From positions 16,269 through 80,268 of the forward strand of contig JAEWZY010000015.1 in assembly GCA_023394955.1 (NCBI GenBank): DNA of 64,000 bases, written 5' to 3'. Numbering within the stretch: the first letter of the stretch is position 1; every line of letters begins with the position of its first letter. This document shows, piece by piece, positions 1-8,935 of this stretch. The notes beneath the pieces are model-generated. The model was not told the origin of the DNA. It saw only the letters and a list, made by a program, of their open reading frames with translations, and made no database searches. This DNA comes from Bacillota bacterium. Lineage in GTDB: Bacteria; Bacillota; UBA4882; UBA8346. Made by a program: the position numbers and the translations under genes.

Positions 1-688
1 TCCGGTTGACCACGATACAGGTTTGGGGATAGGTTTGGCCTTGCTTCTCAATCCGTTGCCATTCTTGTTGGAAATCGAGCAACACTTGGACCTTTGGGTT
101 CCTCTCGATAACCTGGGTGACCCAAGGTTCGGGAAGGACTGCCAAGGGCGCCGTTCCCCCAGCGGTTAACTGGGCCAATTCAACCGGGCTTCCTACATAC
201 TGAATCGTTAAATCCTCTTCGGGGTTAAGGCTGTTTTTAACTAACATATAGCGAAACAGCAGATCCGGGACCGCCCCTTTGGCCGGGGCTAGCACTGTTT
301 GACCTTTTAAATCGGGCCAATCCTTTACTTTAGCGTCACCAATCAAATACATTACGCCCCAGCCGATAACGGAGGCGATTTGTACCGGCACTCCCTTATT
401 ATAAAGGATCGCTGCGGTATTAATGGGCAATGCGGCGATGTCCACCTCTCCGGTAATGATCTTGCCCATTAGCAAGTCCGGGCTTTTGAAGATCGAGTGA
501 GTGATCGGCCGTCCGCCGAGGCCCGGTTCATCGATGAGCTTCACCATAGCCAAACCGGAGACTCCCGACAATCCGGCTACCCTAACCGGCGGCGCCTCCT
601 TACCCCTTCCTGGCCTGGCCGAAACCGTCGTCAGTAAAATAATTCCAACCACAAACCATATAAGCGTAAGTATTTTATTATGTTTCAT
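1..688 (-). CDS. ABC transporter substrate-binding protein (SsuA/NMT1-like), C-terminus cut by the window edge
   Basis: The reading frame runs from the ATG at 688 to the window edge without a stop, giving 229 codons. Residues 1-24 form a signal peptide or membrane anchor (MKHNKILTLIWFVVGIILL) with no lipobox Cys. The mature part begins PPVRVAGLSGVSGLAMVKL and contains DLLMGKIITGEVDIAALP and WPDLKGQTVLAPAKGAVPD. These are hallmarks of the NMT1/SsuA/TauA class of periplasmic-type binding proteins for sulfonates, taurine, pyrimidine precursors or nitrate. Permease and ATPase genes would be expected further left, outside the window. The ligand cannot be told. A second, clearly different binding protein of the same superfamily lies at 17383-18381. 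Confidence 0.8.
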   Translation of the reverse strand, partial: MKHNKILTLIWFVVGIILLTTVSARPGRGKEAPPVRVAGLSGVSGLAMVKLIDEPGLGGRPITHSIFKSPDLLMGKIITGEVDIAALPINTAAILYNKGVPVQIASVIGWGVMYLIGDAKVKDWPDLKGQTVLAPAKGAVPDLLFRYMLVKNSLNPEEDLTIQYVGSPVELAQLTAGGTAPLAVLPEPWVTQVIERNPKVQVLLDFQQEWQRIEKQGQTYPQTCIVVNR

Positions 689-1029
689 TTCTACCACACC
701 CTTTCTAATTGTTTCTTTAGTTGAAACTTATATATAAAATCGCGCACACCAATGTGAAACGCTTGGTTATTCCCAATAATCTATTTATATATTCGACTGT
801 TTGTATCCATTCCCTTTTGAAGGCCGTGCCAAATATAATTTCCCACCGGCGAAGAAGATGTAACAGCCTTGTAAAAACAAACCCCTCTTATTACAATTCG
901 CAAGACAAAAGCAAATGATTAAACAAGCTATCTTATGTAGTTTTTAAAAAATACATGTCCGAAAATGGCGGGTATTCCATGGTGAATATGATATAATGAA
1001 GTCAAGCCAGAACAAGGAGGCGAGGAGGA
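689..1029. other. Gene-free stretch with the ogt promoter
   Basis: No open frame with a ribosome binding site was found in these 341 bases. The only site I can support is an extended -10 promoter on the plus strand, TGATATAAT at 989-997. It has no good -35 box and lies about 35 bases upstream of the ogt start. The rest is A+T-rich spacer between divergent genes. Confidence 0.5.
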
Positions 1030-1035
1030 TTGAAC

Positions 1036-1575
1036 ATGTATTACTCTACAACTTATCCGTCACCCGCGGGCTTGCTTACGCTGGCCTGTGACGGTGACAA
1101 TCTCGTTGGCTTGTGGATCGAGGGACAGAAGTATCACGGCAATACCATTCCCGACGCAACGGCGGAAAAAGACGACATGCCGGTTTTCGGCACAGTAAAA
1201 AAATGGCTGGACAACTATTTTGCCGGTAAAAAGCCTGATCTTTCCGAATTGCCTTTAGCCCCTCCCGGCAGTGAGTTTCGGCAAGGTGTATGGAGTATCT
1301 TATGTGAAATTCCATACGGCGAGGTAATCACCTACGGCGATATTGCAAAGAAAATGGCTGTTGCCATGGGCAAAGAAAGCATGTCCAGTCAAGCGGTAGG
1401 CGGGGCCGTCGGGCACAACCCCATTGCTATCATCATCCCCTGCCACCGGGTTGTCGGTTCAAATGGTAGTTTGACGGGCTATGCTGGCGGCTTTGCTACA
1501 AAGATAAAGCTGCTTGAATTAGAGGGCGTTGACATGTCGGGTCTGTTCACGCCTCCTAATGCGGCCGCGCTTTAA
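1036..1575 (+). CDS. ogt: Methylated-DNA--protein-cysteine S-methyltransferase (O6-alkylguanine repair)
   Basis: This suicide repair protein moves an alkyl group from O6-alkylguanine (or O4-alkylthymine) in DNA onto its own cysteine. The active-site signature IIPCHRVVGSNGSLTGYAGG is intact, with the acceptor Cys about 136 residues from this start. It is preceded by the helix-turn-helix part (GEVITYGDIAKKM, AVGGAVGHNP). The 179-residue length is normal for the Ogt/MGMT family. The ATG at 1036 lies 6 bases behind AGGAGGA. A TTG at 1030 is possible but would sit almost on that Shine-Dalgarno. A strong terminator follows at 1593-1626, so the gene is probably transcribed alone. Confidence 0.93.
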   Translation: MYYSTTYPSPAGLLTLACDGDNLVGLWIEGQKYHGNTIPDATAEKDDMPVFGTVKKWLDNYFAGKKPDLSELPLAPPGSEFRQGVWSILCEIPYGEVITYGDIAKKMAVAMGKESMSSQAVGGAVGHNPIAIIIPCHRVVGSNGSLTGYAGGFATKIKLLELEGVDMSGLFTPPNAAAL

Positions 1576-1592
1576 GGAAACCGCAAACTTAG

Positions 1593-1626
1593 GGGAACAC
1601 CTAAAGTAAAGAGTGTTCCCTTTTTT
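1593..1626 (+). terminator. Rho-independent terminator after ogt
   Basis: GGGAACAC (1593-1600) pairs perfectly with GTGTTCCC (1613-1620) and is followed by six T. It lies between ogt and the DUF1848 gene. It also covers the GTG at 1613 that would otherwise extend the DUF1848 frame. Confidence 0.9.
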
Positions 1627-1645
1627 CAAAGGCAAGGTGATATAC

Positions 1646-2569
1646 ATGATAATTAGCGCAAGCCGGAGGACAGATATACCGGCGTTTTATTCCGAATGGT
1701 TTTTAGGCCGTTTACAAGAGGGCTACGCCCTTATTCCGAACCCGCGCAACCCGGACCGTTTAGGCCGGGTGGAGCTTTCGCCTGAAAATGTGGATTGTAT
1801 TGTGTTTTGGACAAAGAACCCTATACCCATGTTAGATAAACTTGAACCCCTTGAAAAGATGGGCTATCCCTACTACCTTCAATTTACATTAACACCCTAC
1901 GACAAAAGCGTTGAACGCAACTTGCCGCCAAAATCAAGACTGATACAAGCGTTTATCGAACTGTCTAAAAAAACCAACGCCGGGCGTGTGCTATGGCGGT
2001 ACGACCCTATTTTTATTGATGAAAAACATTCCGTGGCGTGGCATATTGAGCAGTTTTCCAAAATGGGAGAAAAACTAAAGTCCTATACGGAGCGGTGCAT
2101 TATTAGCTTTGTAGACCCGTATAAAAGCATTGGCGATACTTTTAGAGCCATGACAAACGGTGAAATGGCCGCGATTGCGTCCGGGTTTTCAGAGGCCGCC
2201 CGAAAATACGGAATTACGCTTTTTACATGCGCGGAGGTAACCGACCTTTCACAATATGACATTGCACACGCTTCCTGTATTGATAAAAACCTGATAGAGC
2301 AGATTATTGGAAGCTCAATAAAGGCGAAGAGTGACGCAAGTCAACGGGGGGCATGTGGCTGTATCGAAAGCGTTGACATTGGCGCTTATGATACTTGCCC
2401 AAATGGTTGTGCCTATTGCTACGCCACTTCCAGCCAAAAAGCGGTATTGCGGCGCGTTGGCGCCCATGACCCAAAAGCCCCAATGCTAACGGGTTATCCA
2501 ACAGGAAACGAAATCGTGACCGACCGCACCACTCCCTCACAAAAGATAAATCAAATCAGCTTGTTTTAG
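1646..2569 (+). CDS. DUF1848 family protein with a Cys cluster
   Basis: The protein (307 aa) starts MIISASRRTDIPAFYSEWF and contains VFWTKNPIPM, LQFTLTPYDKSVERNLP and WRYDPIF, the conserved blocks of the DUF1848 family. The C-terminal part carries TCPNGCAYCYAT, a Cx3Cx2C arrangement like the Fe-S cluster site of radical SAM proteins such as spore photoproduct lyase. A radical SAM role in DNA or RNA repair has been suggested for such proteins but I know of no proven reaction. The ATG at 1646 follows AAGGTGA by 6 bases. The upstream GTG at 1613 lies inside the ogt terminator and is rejected. Its position right after ogt suggests a small repair-related cassette (inference). Confidence 0.85.
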   Translation: MIISASRRTDIPAFYSEWFLGRLQEGYALIPNPRNPDRLGRVELSPENVDCIVFWTKNPIPMLDKLEPLEKMGYPYYLQFTLTPYDKSVERNLPPKSRLIQAFIELSKKTNAGRVLWRYDPIFIDEKHSVAWHIEQFSKMGEKLKSYTERCIISFVDPYKSIGDTFRAMTNGEMAAIASGFSEAARKYGITLFTCAEVTDLSQYDIAHASCIDKNLIEQIIGSSIKAKSDASQRGACGCIESVDIGAYDTCPNGCAYCYATSSQKAVLRRVGAHDPKAPMLTGYPTGNEIVTDRTTPSQKINQISLF

Positions 2570-2620
2570 GAAAATTGTTTATGTTCAAGTGCGAAAGAGT
2601 TTGTATCGGGAGATCTGACG

Positions 2621-2743
2621 ATGAAAAAGATACCACCCATTGAAAAAGTAACGGAGGGATTTTTTAATATAAACCGGAATATCTCTAACTCCTACCAGTA
2701 TAATTTCCAATCCTTCATCACCCGAACTAAAGCCTCGCAATAA
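2621..2743 (+). pseudogene. Possible truncated gene start (40 codons)
   Basis: An ATG at 2621 behind GGGAGATCTGACG opens MKKIPPIEKVTEGFFNINRN and stops at 2743. The first 15 residues look like a genuine protein N-terminus (basic, then amphipathic). The last part runs antisense into the conserved 3' end of the GH88 gene (stop at 2692), which is not how an intact gene would end. I read it as the broken start of a lost gene downstream of DUF1848. It could equally be chance. Confidence 0.2.
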
Positions 2744-3879
2744 AAATAATCTCCCCAGATACAACATTCATCAATGCCCTCACCTTTCGGTTTATTGTAA
2801 ACCGAATGAAGCAGCAAACCGTTGGAATGGTCGGAATCCTTGACACTATATTGTTTCACTAACGATATTAACATTTTTAAAGCCGCATTCCGGTAAAGCA
2901 TCCGGCTTTGATCGCCGGCAGCCAAATGCTTCGCCAGTTCCAACAGACCGCATACGGTGATGGCTGCCGCGGAACTATCCCGTTCTTCCGGGCCGTCGCT
3001 AAAGACCAAATCCCAATAGGCCACATAATCCTGGGGCAAACGGTTTAAAAAGTAGTTGGCCAGTTTCTGGGCAAGTTCGATCAAAGCCCCATCCTTAGTA
3101 TGGAGGTAACTGAGGGTGAACCCATAAATCGCCCAGGCCTGCCCCCTGGCCCAACAGGAGTTATCGGAATAGCCTTGTTGGGTTTTACCTCGCAAAGGCG
3201 CGCCGCTGACCGGATCCATATAGTAAGTATGGTAGGTGGAGGCATCCTCCCGCACCAAGTAACTGGCGGACTGCCGGGCATGGCTATAGGCATACTTGGC
3301 GTATTTGGGGTCGCCGCTGACCGCGCTGGCCCAGTACAGCAAAGGGAGATTCATTAAGCAGTCAATGATCATCCTGCCCCTCTGCCCCGGATCGTTCAAA
3401 TCGCCCCAGGCCTGAATGATGCCGGGTTTTTCGAAATAGCGGGTGATTAATAAGTCCGCCGCAGCCAAGGCCGTCTGCTTTGCCCCTTCATCACCGGTCA
3501 GCTTATAAGCGGCGACACAAGACAGGCTATATAAAAAGCCTAAATCATGGGTATCAGTGGCAATTCGCTCTTCGATGCGCTTCCGGTAATCCGCTAATTG
3601 CTTCGCCGCGGTTTCACGATAGCGCTCATTACCGCTTATTTCATAAGCCAACCAAAGCATTCCCGTCCAGAAGGATGAAGTCCATTCCAGATTGTCAATT
3701 GCGGGGTAGATATTCTTCTGACTGCAGGGGGCCGGATATTTAGCGGTGAAGGCCGGCAGATTGGCATCAATCATCTTCAAGCTTTTCCGGAAGGCGTCCT
3801 CCCAGAAATCTTCCGTAAGATCATTCGGGTTAGCCCTGAATTTTTCCGGCGTTTTGATTCCTTCATCATTCACCAACAC
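2692..3879 (-). CDS. Glycoside hydrolase family 88, unsaturated glucuronyl hydrolase
   Basis: GH88 enzymes hydrate the double bond of 4,5-unsaturated glucuronic acid left by polysaccharide lyases and so release the sugar. Two catalytic Asp motifs are visible, THDLGFLY and MIIDCLMNLPLLYW. Their Asp residues are 61 positions apart, the same spacing as D88 and D149 of the characterised Bacillus sp. GL1 enzyme. The substrate-site block HTYYMDP...GYSDNSCWARGQAWAIYG is also present. No signal peptide is seen, so it acts in the cytoplasm on imported oligosaccharides. The frame opens with a GTG at 3903, but GGGAGGAG lies inside that extension, so the GTG at 3879, 8 bases behind it, is the likelier start. 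It is the last gene of the glucuronide operon. Confidence 0.9.
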   Translation of the reverse strand: MLVNDEGIKTPEKFRANPNDLTEDFWEDAFRKSLKMIDANLPAFTAKYPAPCSQKNIYPAIDNLEWTSSFWTGMLWLAYEISGNERYRETAAKQLADYRKRIEERIATDTHDLGFLYSLSCVAAYKLTGDEGAKQTALAAADLLITRYFEKPGIIQAWGDLNDPGQRGRMIIDCLMNLPLLYWASAVSGDPKYAKYAYSHARQSASYLVREDASTYHTYYMDPVSGAPLRGKTQQGYSDNSCWARGQAWAIYGFTLSYLHTKDGALIELAQKLANYFLNRLPQDYVAYWDLVFSDGPEERDSSAAAITVCGLLELAKHLAAGDQSRMLYRNAALKMLISLVKQYSVKDSDHSNGLLLHSVYNKPKGEGIDECCIWGDYFYCEALVRVMKDWKLYW

Positions 3880-3915
3880 GGCAGACGCTCCTCCCGTTTC
3901 CACATGAATCCGGGT

Positions 3916-5715
3916 TTATCCCTGATATTCCCCGGCCTTTTCCGCGTAAAACTTTTGCAGCACATAAAATGCCAGCTTCCGGGTTTTTTTATCCGCCGCG
4001 ATTAAGCCTTTACGGTTGTAGCCCTTTTGAAACCGGTTATACCGCCGTTCCGCCCGGAAATCATATAGGATCCAGGGCGTGATCCCCTTGACATACTCCA
4101 ATTTGCCGAGGATGGCTACTTGTTGGCGGTAGACTTCCTCCATATACTCTTCGGAGAAAAGCTCCGATTTGCTATTATGATATCCCGCCAGGGCATCCGC
4201 GCCAGTTTCCGTAATGATCACCGGCTTGGCGGGACTCGAATTCTTCCCCAGGAGCACCAGTTCCTCAAAGTCCGGGTTATACCATCCGTAATATTCGTTA
4301 ATGCCGATGACGTCCAAGTACTCGGCCAACCGGTCTTCGATCTTGTGCCGCACATGGTTGACCAGACAAGCGGCGGATACCAGCCGGCTTGGGTCTTGAC
4401 CCTTAGCGGTCCGCGCCAGTCGGCTCATGAATGATAACCGCTCGTCACTATCGGCATTCTCATTTCCCACCGACCAGATGATCACGCTGGCCCGGTTTTG
4501 GTCGCGGTTGATCAGCTCCAGCAACTGGTTCTCGGCATCCCGGTAGGTAGCCGGATTGTTAAAATCAATCGCCCAGTAAACCGGGATCTCTTCCCAGAGC
4601 AGCATCCCGACTTCGTCGGCGATTTTGGCGGCCAACTCAGTATGGGGATAATGAGCCAATCTCATAAAGTTACAGCCCAATTCCTTCGCATCGGCAAAAC
4701 GTCGCCGGATATCGGTTTCGTTGGAACACTTGCCTAACTCGGCGTCATCTTCATGGGCGCAGATGCCCCGCAAGAAGATTGCTTTACCATTTAACAGAAG
4801 ATTGGTGCCTTCGGCCTTAATCTGGCGAAATCCCACCCGGTCGCCGATCCGGTCATTTCTATAACTGACTTGAACCTCATACAAACGGGGATTGTCAGGT
4901 GTCCACAACTCCGGTTGGGCTTCAAGCGTAAATGAACACTCGCCCTGTTCCAACTGTCCCGCTTTTTTGATTTTTAGTTCGGGTATTTCCACTAAGATTT
5001 CACCCGCGGCTTCGGCTTTATCAACCCTGACTCTAAACTGAATCCGGTGATACTGATCATCCGGGACCAAATGGATGGAGAAATCTTTGATAAAGTCAGC
5101 CGGTAGCCGGTACAATTCCACGTCGCGGTAAATGCCGCCATAGTTGAACCAGTCGGTATTACGCATCGGCACCCGGTCCAGGGTCCGGGTATTATTGACA
5201 CAAAACTGAAGCACATTCCGGTTCTTTAATTCTCCGGTGAGCTCCACGTAAAACGGGGTCGAACCGCCGTAATGGTTGCCTAAATACTCTTCATTGAGAA
5301 AAACCTTGGTATCATAGTTGGCCGCTCCTACTCTCAGGAAAACCCTTTCATCCGGAGTTTCCGGACAATAAGAGAACTCCCGGGCATACCAGGCGCTGCC
5401 TTCGTAATAGTAATATTCCGGTTTGAATAAGTTCCAGCAAGCGGGGAGCTGAATCTCATCCCCGCCGTTATAATCATAATCCCAGGGCAGCCTTTTCCCG
5501 GAAGCATCTTTGGGTTCAAGAATATTCCAATTGCTGCGCGCGCCGGTATCATAAGGGTCGATGGTGAAGCGCCAAGGTCCATTCATGCTTTCCTTGACCC
5601 GGTTCTCCGTAAAGATCATGGTCTGGTGGTTTAAATTCTGAAAGTTATAGCGCTGTTCATAGTCTTCCCGGTGAATATGATCGATCTGGTTCTCTACCTT
5701 GGCCGTGTTTTTCAT
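3916..5715 (-). CDS. uidA: Glycoside hydrolase family 2 beta-glucuronidase
   Basis: A 599-residue GH2 protein with the usual order: jelly-roll sugar-binding domain (about 40-205), immunoglobulin-like domain (about 205-300) and TIM barrel (about 305-590). The acid/base is Glu419 in WSVGNEN and the nucleophile is Glu503 in VIITETGAD. The N-x-K motif that reads the glucuronate carboxylate is present as N567-R568-K569, almost the same position as N566/K568 in E. coli GUS. This favours beta-glucuronidase over beta-galactosidase. There is no signal peptide, so the enzyme is cytoplasmic. It sits 35 bases after DUF2264 and just before GH88 in one operon with a sugar ABC importer. Confidence 0.92.
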   Translation of the reverse strand: MKNTAKVENQIDHIHREDYEQRYNFQNLNHQTMIFTENRVKESMNGPWRFTIDPYDTGARSNWNILEPKDASGKRLPWDYDYNGGDEIQLPACWNLFKPEYYYYEGSAWYAREFSYCPETPDERVFLRVGAANYDTKVFLNEEYLGNHYGGSTPFYVELTGELKNRNVLQFCVNNTRTLDRVPMRNTDWFNYGGIYRDVELYRLPADFIKDFSIHLVPDDQYHRIQFRVRVDKAEAAGEILVEIPELKIKKAGQLEQGECSFTLEAQPELWTPDNPRLYEVQVSYRNDRIGDRVGFRQIKAEGTNLLLNGKAIFLRGICAHEDDAELGKCSNETDIRRRFADAKELGCNFMRLAHYPHTELAAKIADEVGMLLWEEIPVYWAIDFNNPATYRDAENQLLELINRDQNRASVIIWSVGNENADSDERLSFMSRLARTAKGQDPSRLVSAACLVNHVRHKIEDRLAEYLDVIGINEYYGWYNPDFEELVLLGKNSSPAKPVIITETGADALAGYHNSKSELFSEEYMEEVYRQQVAILGKLEYVKGITPWILYDFRAERRYNRFQKGYNRKGLIAADKKTRKLAFYVLQKFYAEKAGEYQG

Positions 5716-5750
5716 TTTTTGCGAATACCCCTTTGTCTTTATAATTATCG

Positions 5751-6914
5751 TTATCTATGTTCCAAAGCATGATCAACCGGCATATTCTCTCCCGACCATA
5801 TCTTACAGGCCGTCCAAGGCTGAGGTCCTCCCGTCCAAAACTCATCCTCCGGCGAAAGTCCCAGCGGGAGAAAGACTGCTGCGCACAAATACAGACTACC
5901 GGTTGAAATGTACCTCTCTCCAATATCCGGCTGGCTTCCGCAAAAACCCACCTTTAACCAGCCATTAGCATCGAAAGTGCCCGGCATTTTCATCATTCGA
6001 CTCATGACTGCCGTCAAGGCTGATCGGATTTGAGCGGGCGCGACTGTTTCCGGCAAATTCTTTTCCAGCGCCATTTGGGCTAGATGTTGAAATGCGCCGC
6101 AGCGATATGCCAGTGAGCGCCCAATGGGCGGGAAAGTCCCTTCCGGAGAGATCAACCGTTCCTGAATTGCTCCATAACGTCTCGCCCTCTCCAAGATAGG
6201 CGCCTTTAAATTCGCCCATTCCCGATCTTGAGCTCCGATAGTTAAGATTAGGTCCACCAACATCGGTTGAATGACAAAACTGTTGTAGTAGTCCCAATGA
6301 AACTCCGGACCATCGCCATAGATACCGTCGCCAACGTACCACTGCTCATGCTGGCGGATGGCATAATCAATCCTCATCCGGTCCCAGTCTTCGCCCATTT
6401 TGAATAGGGCGGCTTCGGTCATGGCGCCAAACAGTAACCAATTGCTAAAATGCGGTTTGCGCGTTCTGTTTAATTTCAGGGCTGCGGCTAAGTTTCGTCT
6501 AACTCTTTCATCTAATTTCTCCCACAATTCCGAAGGCGCCCGTAAAACTGCATGAGAAAGAAACGCCGCGTCAACAATGGGTTGATCGCCGGCGCTGAAA
6601 TTCATCAAATCCGGCGATTCAGGATCAGTCGCCGCGTCAATACTGGCCCGCGATAAGGCCGCGAATTTTTGCCGCAGCGTCTCCTCGGGTCCGGTGAGAT
6701 TCCGGCATTCCAACCACGGAGCAATGCCTGTCAAAGTCCTGCCTAGGGCTTCAAGATAGGTGAAATTGGCTCGATCGTAACGTTCAGCCCCAACGCCTTC
6801 CACCGGCATAGTGGCCTTTAATTCTTTACCTGCCAGAGCTGTCAAAACCGGCCCGGTTATTTGGACAAGTGTTTCAACCCAATATTGACGATCTTCAAGT
6901 CCGCTTCCCATCAT
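5751..6914 (-). CDS. DUF2264 domain protein, putative glycoside hydrolase
   Basis: The protein resembles the DUF2264 family: an alpha/alpha-barrel with PVEGVGAERYDRANFTYLEALGRTL near the start (cited here only as landmarks, residues about 40-65), HFSNWLLFGAMTEAAL and GDGIYGDGPEFHWDYYNSFVIQPM. From memory, part of this family is now CAZy GH154, exo-beta-glucuronidases; I cannot verify that here, but the operon context (GH2 glucuronidase and GH88 downstream) agrees. There is no signal peptide. The frame opens at 6941, but GGAGG lies inside that extension. The ATGs at 6914 and 6911, just downstream of it, are the probable starts. Confidence 0.8.
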   Translation of the reverse strand: MMGSGLEDRQYWVETLVQITGPVLTALAGKELKATMPVEGVGAERYDRANFTYLEALGRTLTGIAPWLECRNLTGPEETLRQKFAALSRASIDAATDPESPDLMNFSAGDQPIVDAAFLSHAVLRAPSELWEKLDERVRRNLAAALKLNRTRKPHFSNWLLFGAMTEAALFKMGEDWDRMRIDYAIRQHEQWYVGDGIYGDGPEFHWDYYNSFVIQPMLVDLILTIGAQDREWANLKAPILERARRYGAIQERLISPEGTFPPIGRSLAYRCGAFQHLAQMALEKNLPETVAPAQIRSALTAVMSRMMKMPGTFDANGWLKVGFCGSQPDIGERYISTGSLYLCAAVFLPLGLSPEDEFWTGGPQPWTACKIWSGENMPVDHALEHR

Positions 6915-6982
6915 GACGCCTCCGTCAAGTAATATCATCAATCAAGTCCATCATAGCTATGGCGTTAGTCTTTTAAATGCAG

Positions 6983-7888
6983 TCATCCTTTAACCCCGCC
7001 GCTAATAGCGATTCCCTCGACAAAATATTTCTGGGCAATGACGAAGATTATTAACACCGGCACAACTGATAGAACGCAGGCCGCCATTTGGGCCCCGTGA
7101 TAAACGAAGGATTCCGTTACAAAATCAGTCATCCCAACCGGAATCGTCTTTAAATTAGAGTCAGTCAGATAAATCATCGGGACAAAAAAATCATTCCAGA
7201 AATAGCGGAAGGAAAAGATGATTTGCGCGGCGAGCACCGGTTTAGCGAGGGGCAACATGATCCGGGAATAAATATAAAACTCGTTGGCCCCGTCAATCCG
7301 GGCCGCTTCAAGATAAGAATCGGGAATCGTCATAAAATATTGCTTGATTAAAAAGGTTCCGAACGCCGTAAAGGAACCCAATAAAATAATGGCGAGATGA
7401 GTATTGTATAACCCAAGATTACGCACTACGATAAACTGCGGAATAATAACACATTGCGCTGGGATCATAATCGAAGCGACATAAATTAAAAACAAAAACT
7501 CCCGCCCTCTCCATTTAAGTTTGGCAAATGCGTAGGCAGCCGTAGTTGAAGATATAATTTGAACGAACATAATGATAAAGGTCAATTTTAATGAGTTAAG
7601 GGTATAAATTGGAAATGACTCAAAATTGAATTTTCCCGATGTGTCAAAAAATAAACGCTGAAAGTTTTCCAGGGTAACCGGTTTAGGTATCAGACGTACC
7701 GGAAATTCAAAAATGTCCATCTCAGCTTTGAATGCCGTCGCGATCATGTAGAATAACGGCAACAAAATACATAAAGACGCAACGGAACAAAGGGTGAAAC
7801 TGATTGTTTTTCCGAATATTTCAGTCCAATTGGTCCACCGTGTATTCAATGATAAATCTTTTACAACAAGCGTTTCCGCGTGTTTCAT
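6983..7888 (-). CDS. Carbohydrate ABC transporter permease, MalG/UgpE type
   Basis: This inner-membrane subunit (301 aa, about six membrane segments) carries the cytoplasmic EAA loop EAARIDGANEFYIYSRIMLP, which docks onto the ATPase. The C-terminus VEGIAISGGVKG is typical of the MalG/UgpE (CUT1) family. It lies 18 bases after the MalF-type permease. No ATPase gene is present in the operon. CUT1 importers in Bacillota often share one MsmK/UgpC-like ATPase encoded elsewhere, which is the likely explanation. The downstream hydrolases suggest a glucuronic-acid-containing oligosaccharide as substrate. Confidence 0.93.
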   Translation of the reverse strand: MKHAETLVVKDLSLNTRWTNWTEIFGKTISFTLCSVASLCILLPLFYMIATAFKAEMDIFEFPVRLIPKPVTLENFQRLFFDTSGKFNFESFPIYTLNSLKLTFIIMFVQIISSTTAAYAFAKLKWRGREFLFLIYVASIMIPAQCVIIPQFIVVRNLGLYNTHLAIILLGSFTAFGTFLIKQYFMTIPDSYLEAARIDGANEFYIYSRIMLPLAKPVLAAQIIFSFRYFWNDFFVPMIYLTDSNLKTIPVGMTDFVTESFVYHGAQMAACVLSVVPVLIIFVIAQKYFVEGIAISGGVKG

Positions 7889-7906
7889 ATTAGTTCCTCC
7901 GCCTTG

Positions 7907-8800
7907 TTATTCATAGGTCACCCACTTGTTCTGACCGCGGTATTGGATAATTGTAATGATTAAAACAATCACGAACAGTATCAAGGCTTCCGCCGACGCA
8001 TATCCCATTTCCAGGTGGGTAAAGGCTGTTTGGTAAATATCAAAAACTAATACTGTCGTTGAGCTGGCTGGTCCTCCCCCAAGTTGGCCTCCGGTCATCG
8101 CAAAGATCTGGTCGAATACTTTGAACGAGTTTATGATAGCCATAATGACGCAAAAAAAGGTGGTTGGGCTAAGTAACGGCACCGTGATCAGCCATAATCT
8201 CTGCCACGGACTGGCGCCGTCGATTTCACTGGCTTCATATACTTCGGGACTAATTGTCTGGAGTCCGCTCAAAAATAAAACCATATAATAACCAAAAGAT
8301 TGCCAAACCGCAACTAGGGCGATTGTCAACAAAGCGGTTTTAGGACTGGTTAACCAAGGAAGCCCGGGCAGTCCGATTGAGCTAAGAAAACCGTTGACCG
8401 GACCGCTACTAGCGTTAAAGATGAGTGTAAATACTAAAGCTATTGCTATGTTGGACAAAATATTCGGCATGAATAAGACCGAACGGAAAAAAGTCCGACC
8501 AATCATTTTCTTATTAAGCAATATCGCAAAAACAAACCCTAAAAAAAGCTCCGCCACCACTGTAATCAGAGTGAAAAAACCCGTATTGATCATGGCTTTT
8601 CGAAAAATACTGTTTTCAAAGATTCGAAAAAAATTATCCAGACCAATGAAACTAAAATTCGTTCCGCCGGAGTAATTGGTAAATGCCAGGCAAATCATTG
8701 AAATAATTGGGATCAAAAGAAACATCACAAACCCCAATAAACTGGGTAATAAAAATAACGAAACCGTAATCAAATTATCTGATGAATTATAGCGTTTCAT
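7907..8800 (-). CDS. Carbohydrate ABC transporter permease, MalF/UgpA type
   Basis: A 297-residue permease with six predicted membrane helices and the EAA loop EASEIDGASPWQRLWLITVP. It opens MKRYNSSDNLITVSLFLLPS, typical of the short UgpA/LacF-like CUT1 permeases. It is separated from its binding-protein gene by 135 bases containing a large hairpin (8841-8894). That arrangement fits lower expression of the permeases than of the binding protein. It pairs with the MalG-type subunit encoded just downstream. Confidence 0.93.
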   Translation of the reverse strand: MKRYNSSDNLITVSLFLLPSLLGFVMFLLIPIISMICLAFTNYSGGTNFSFIGLDNFFRIFENSIFRKAMINTGFFTLITVVAELFLGFVFAILLNKKMIGRTFFRSVLFMPNILSNIAIALVFTLIFNASSGPVNGFLSSIGLPGLPWLTSPKTALLTIALVAVWQSFGYYMVLFLSGLQTISPEVYEASEIDGASPWQRLWLITVPLLSPTTFFCVIMAIINSFKVFDQIFAMTGGQLGGGPASSTTVLVFDIYQTAFTHLEMGYASAEALILFVIVLIITIIQYRGQNKWVTYE

Positions 8801-8840
8801 TGTCCATACTCCTTATCAAAACGAGCCTAATGTTTGTTTT

Positions 8841-8894
8841 AAAATAGCGGTGTGATCTCATGGGAACATGAGAGTTTTATCACACCGCTATTTA
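8841..8894 (-). terminator. Intercistronic stem-loop between binding protein and permease genes
   Basis: A 15-bp perfect outer stem, 8842-8856 (AAATAGCGGTGTGAT) with 8879-8893, encloses a second stem CTCATG/CATGAG (8857-8862 with 8867-8872, GGAA loop). A short TTTT follows on the transcribed (minus) strand. Hairpins in this position after binding-protein genes protect the upstream mRNA and partly terminate transcription. That role is inferred from position and structure. Confidence 0.75.
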
Positions 8895-8935
8895 AAATAA
8901 TATAGGAAGATCAATTTACAAAAGTAGACTTATTT

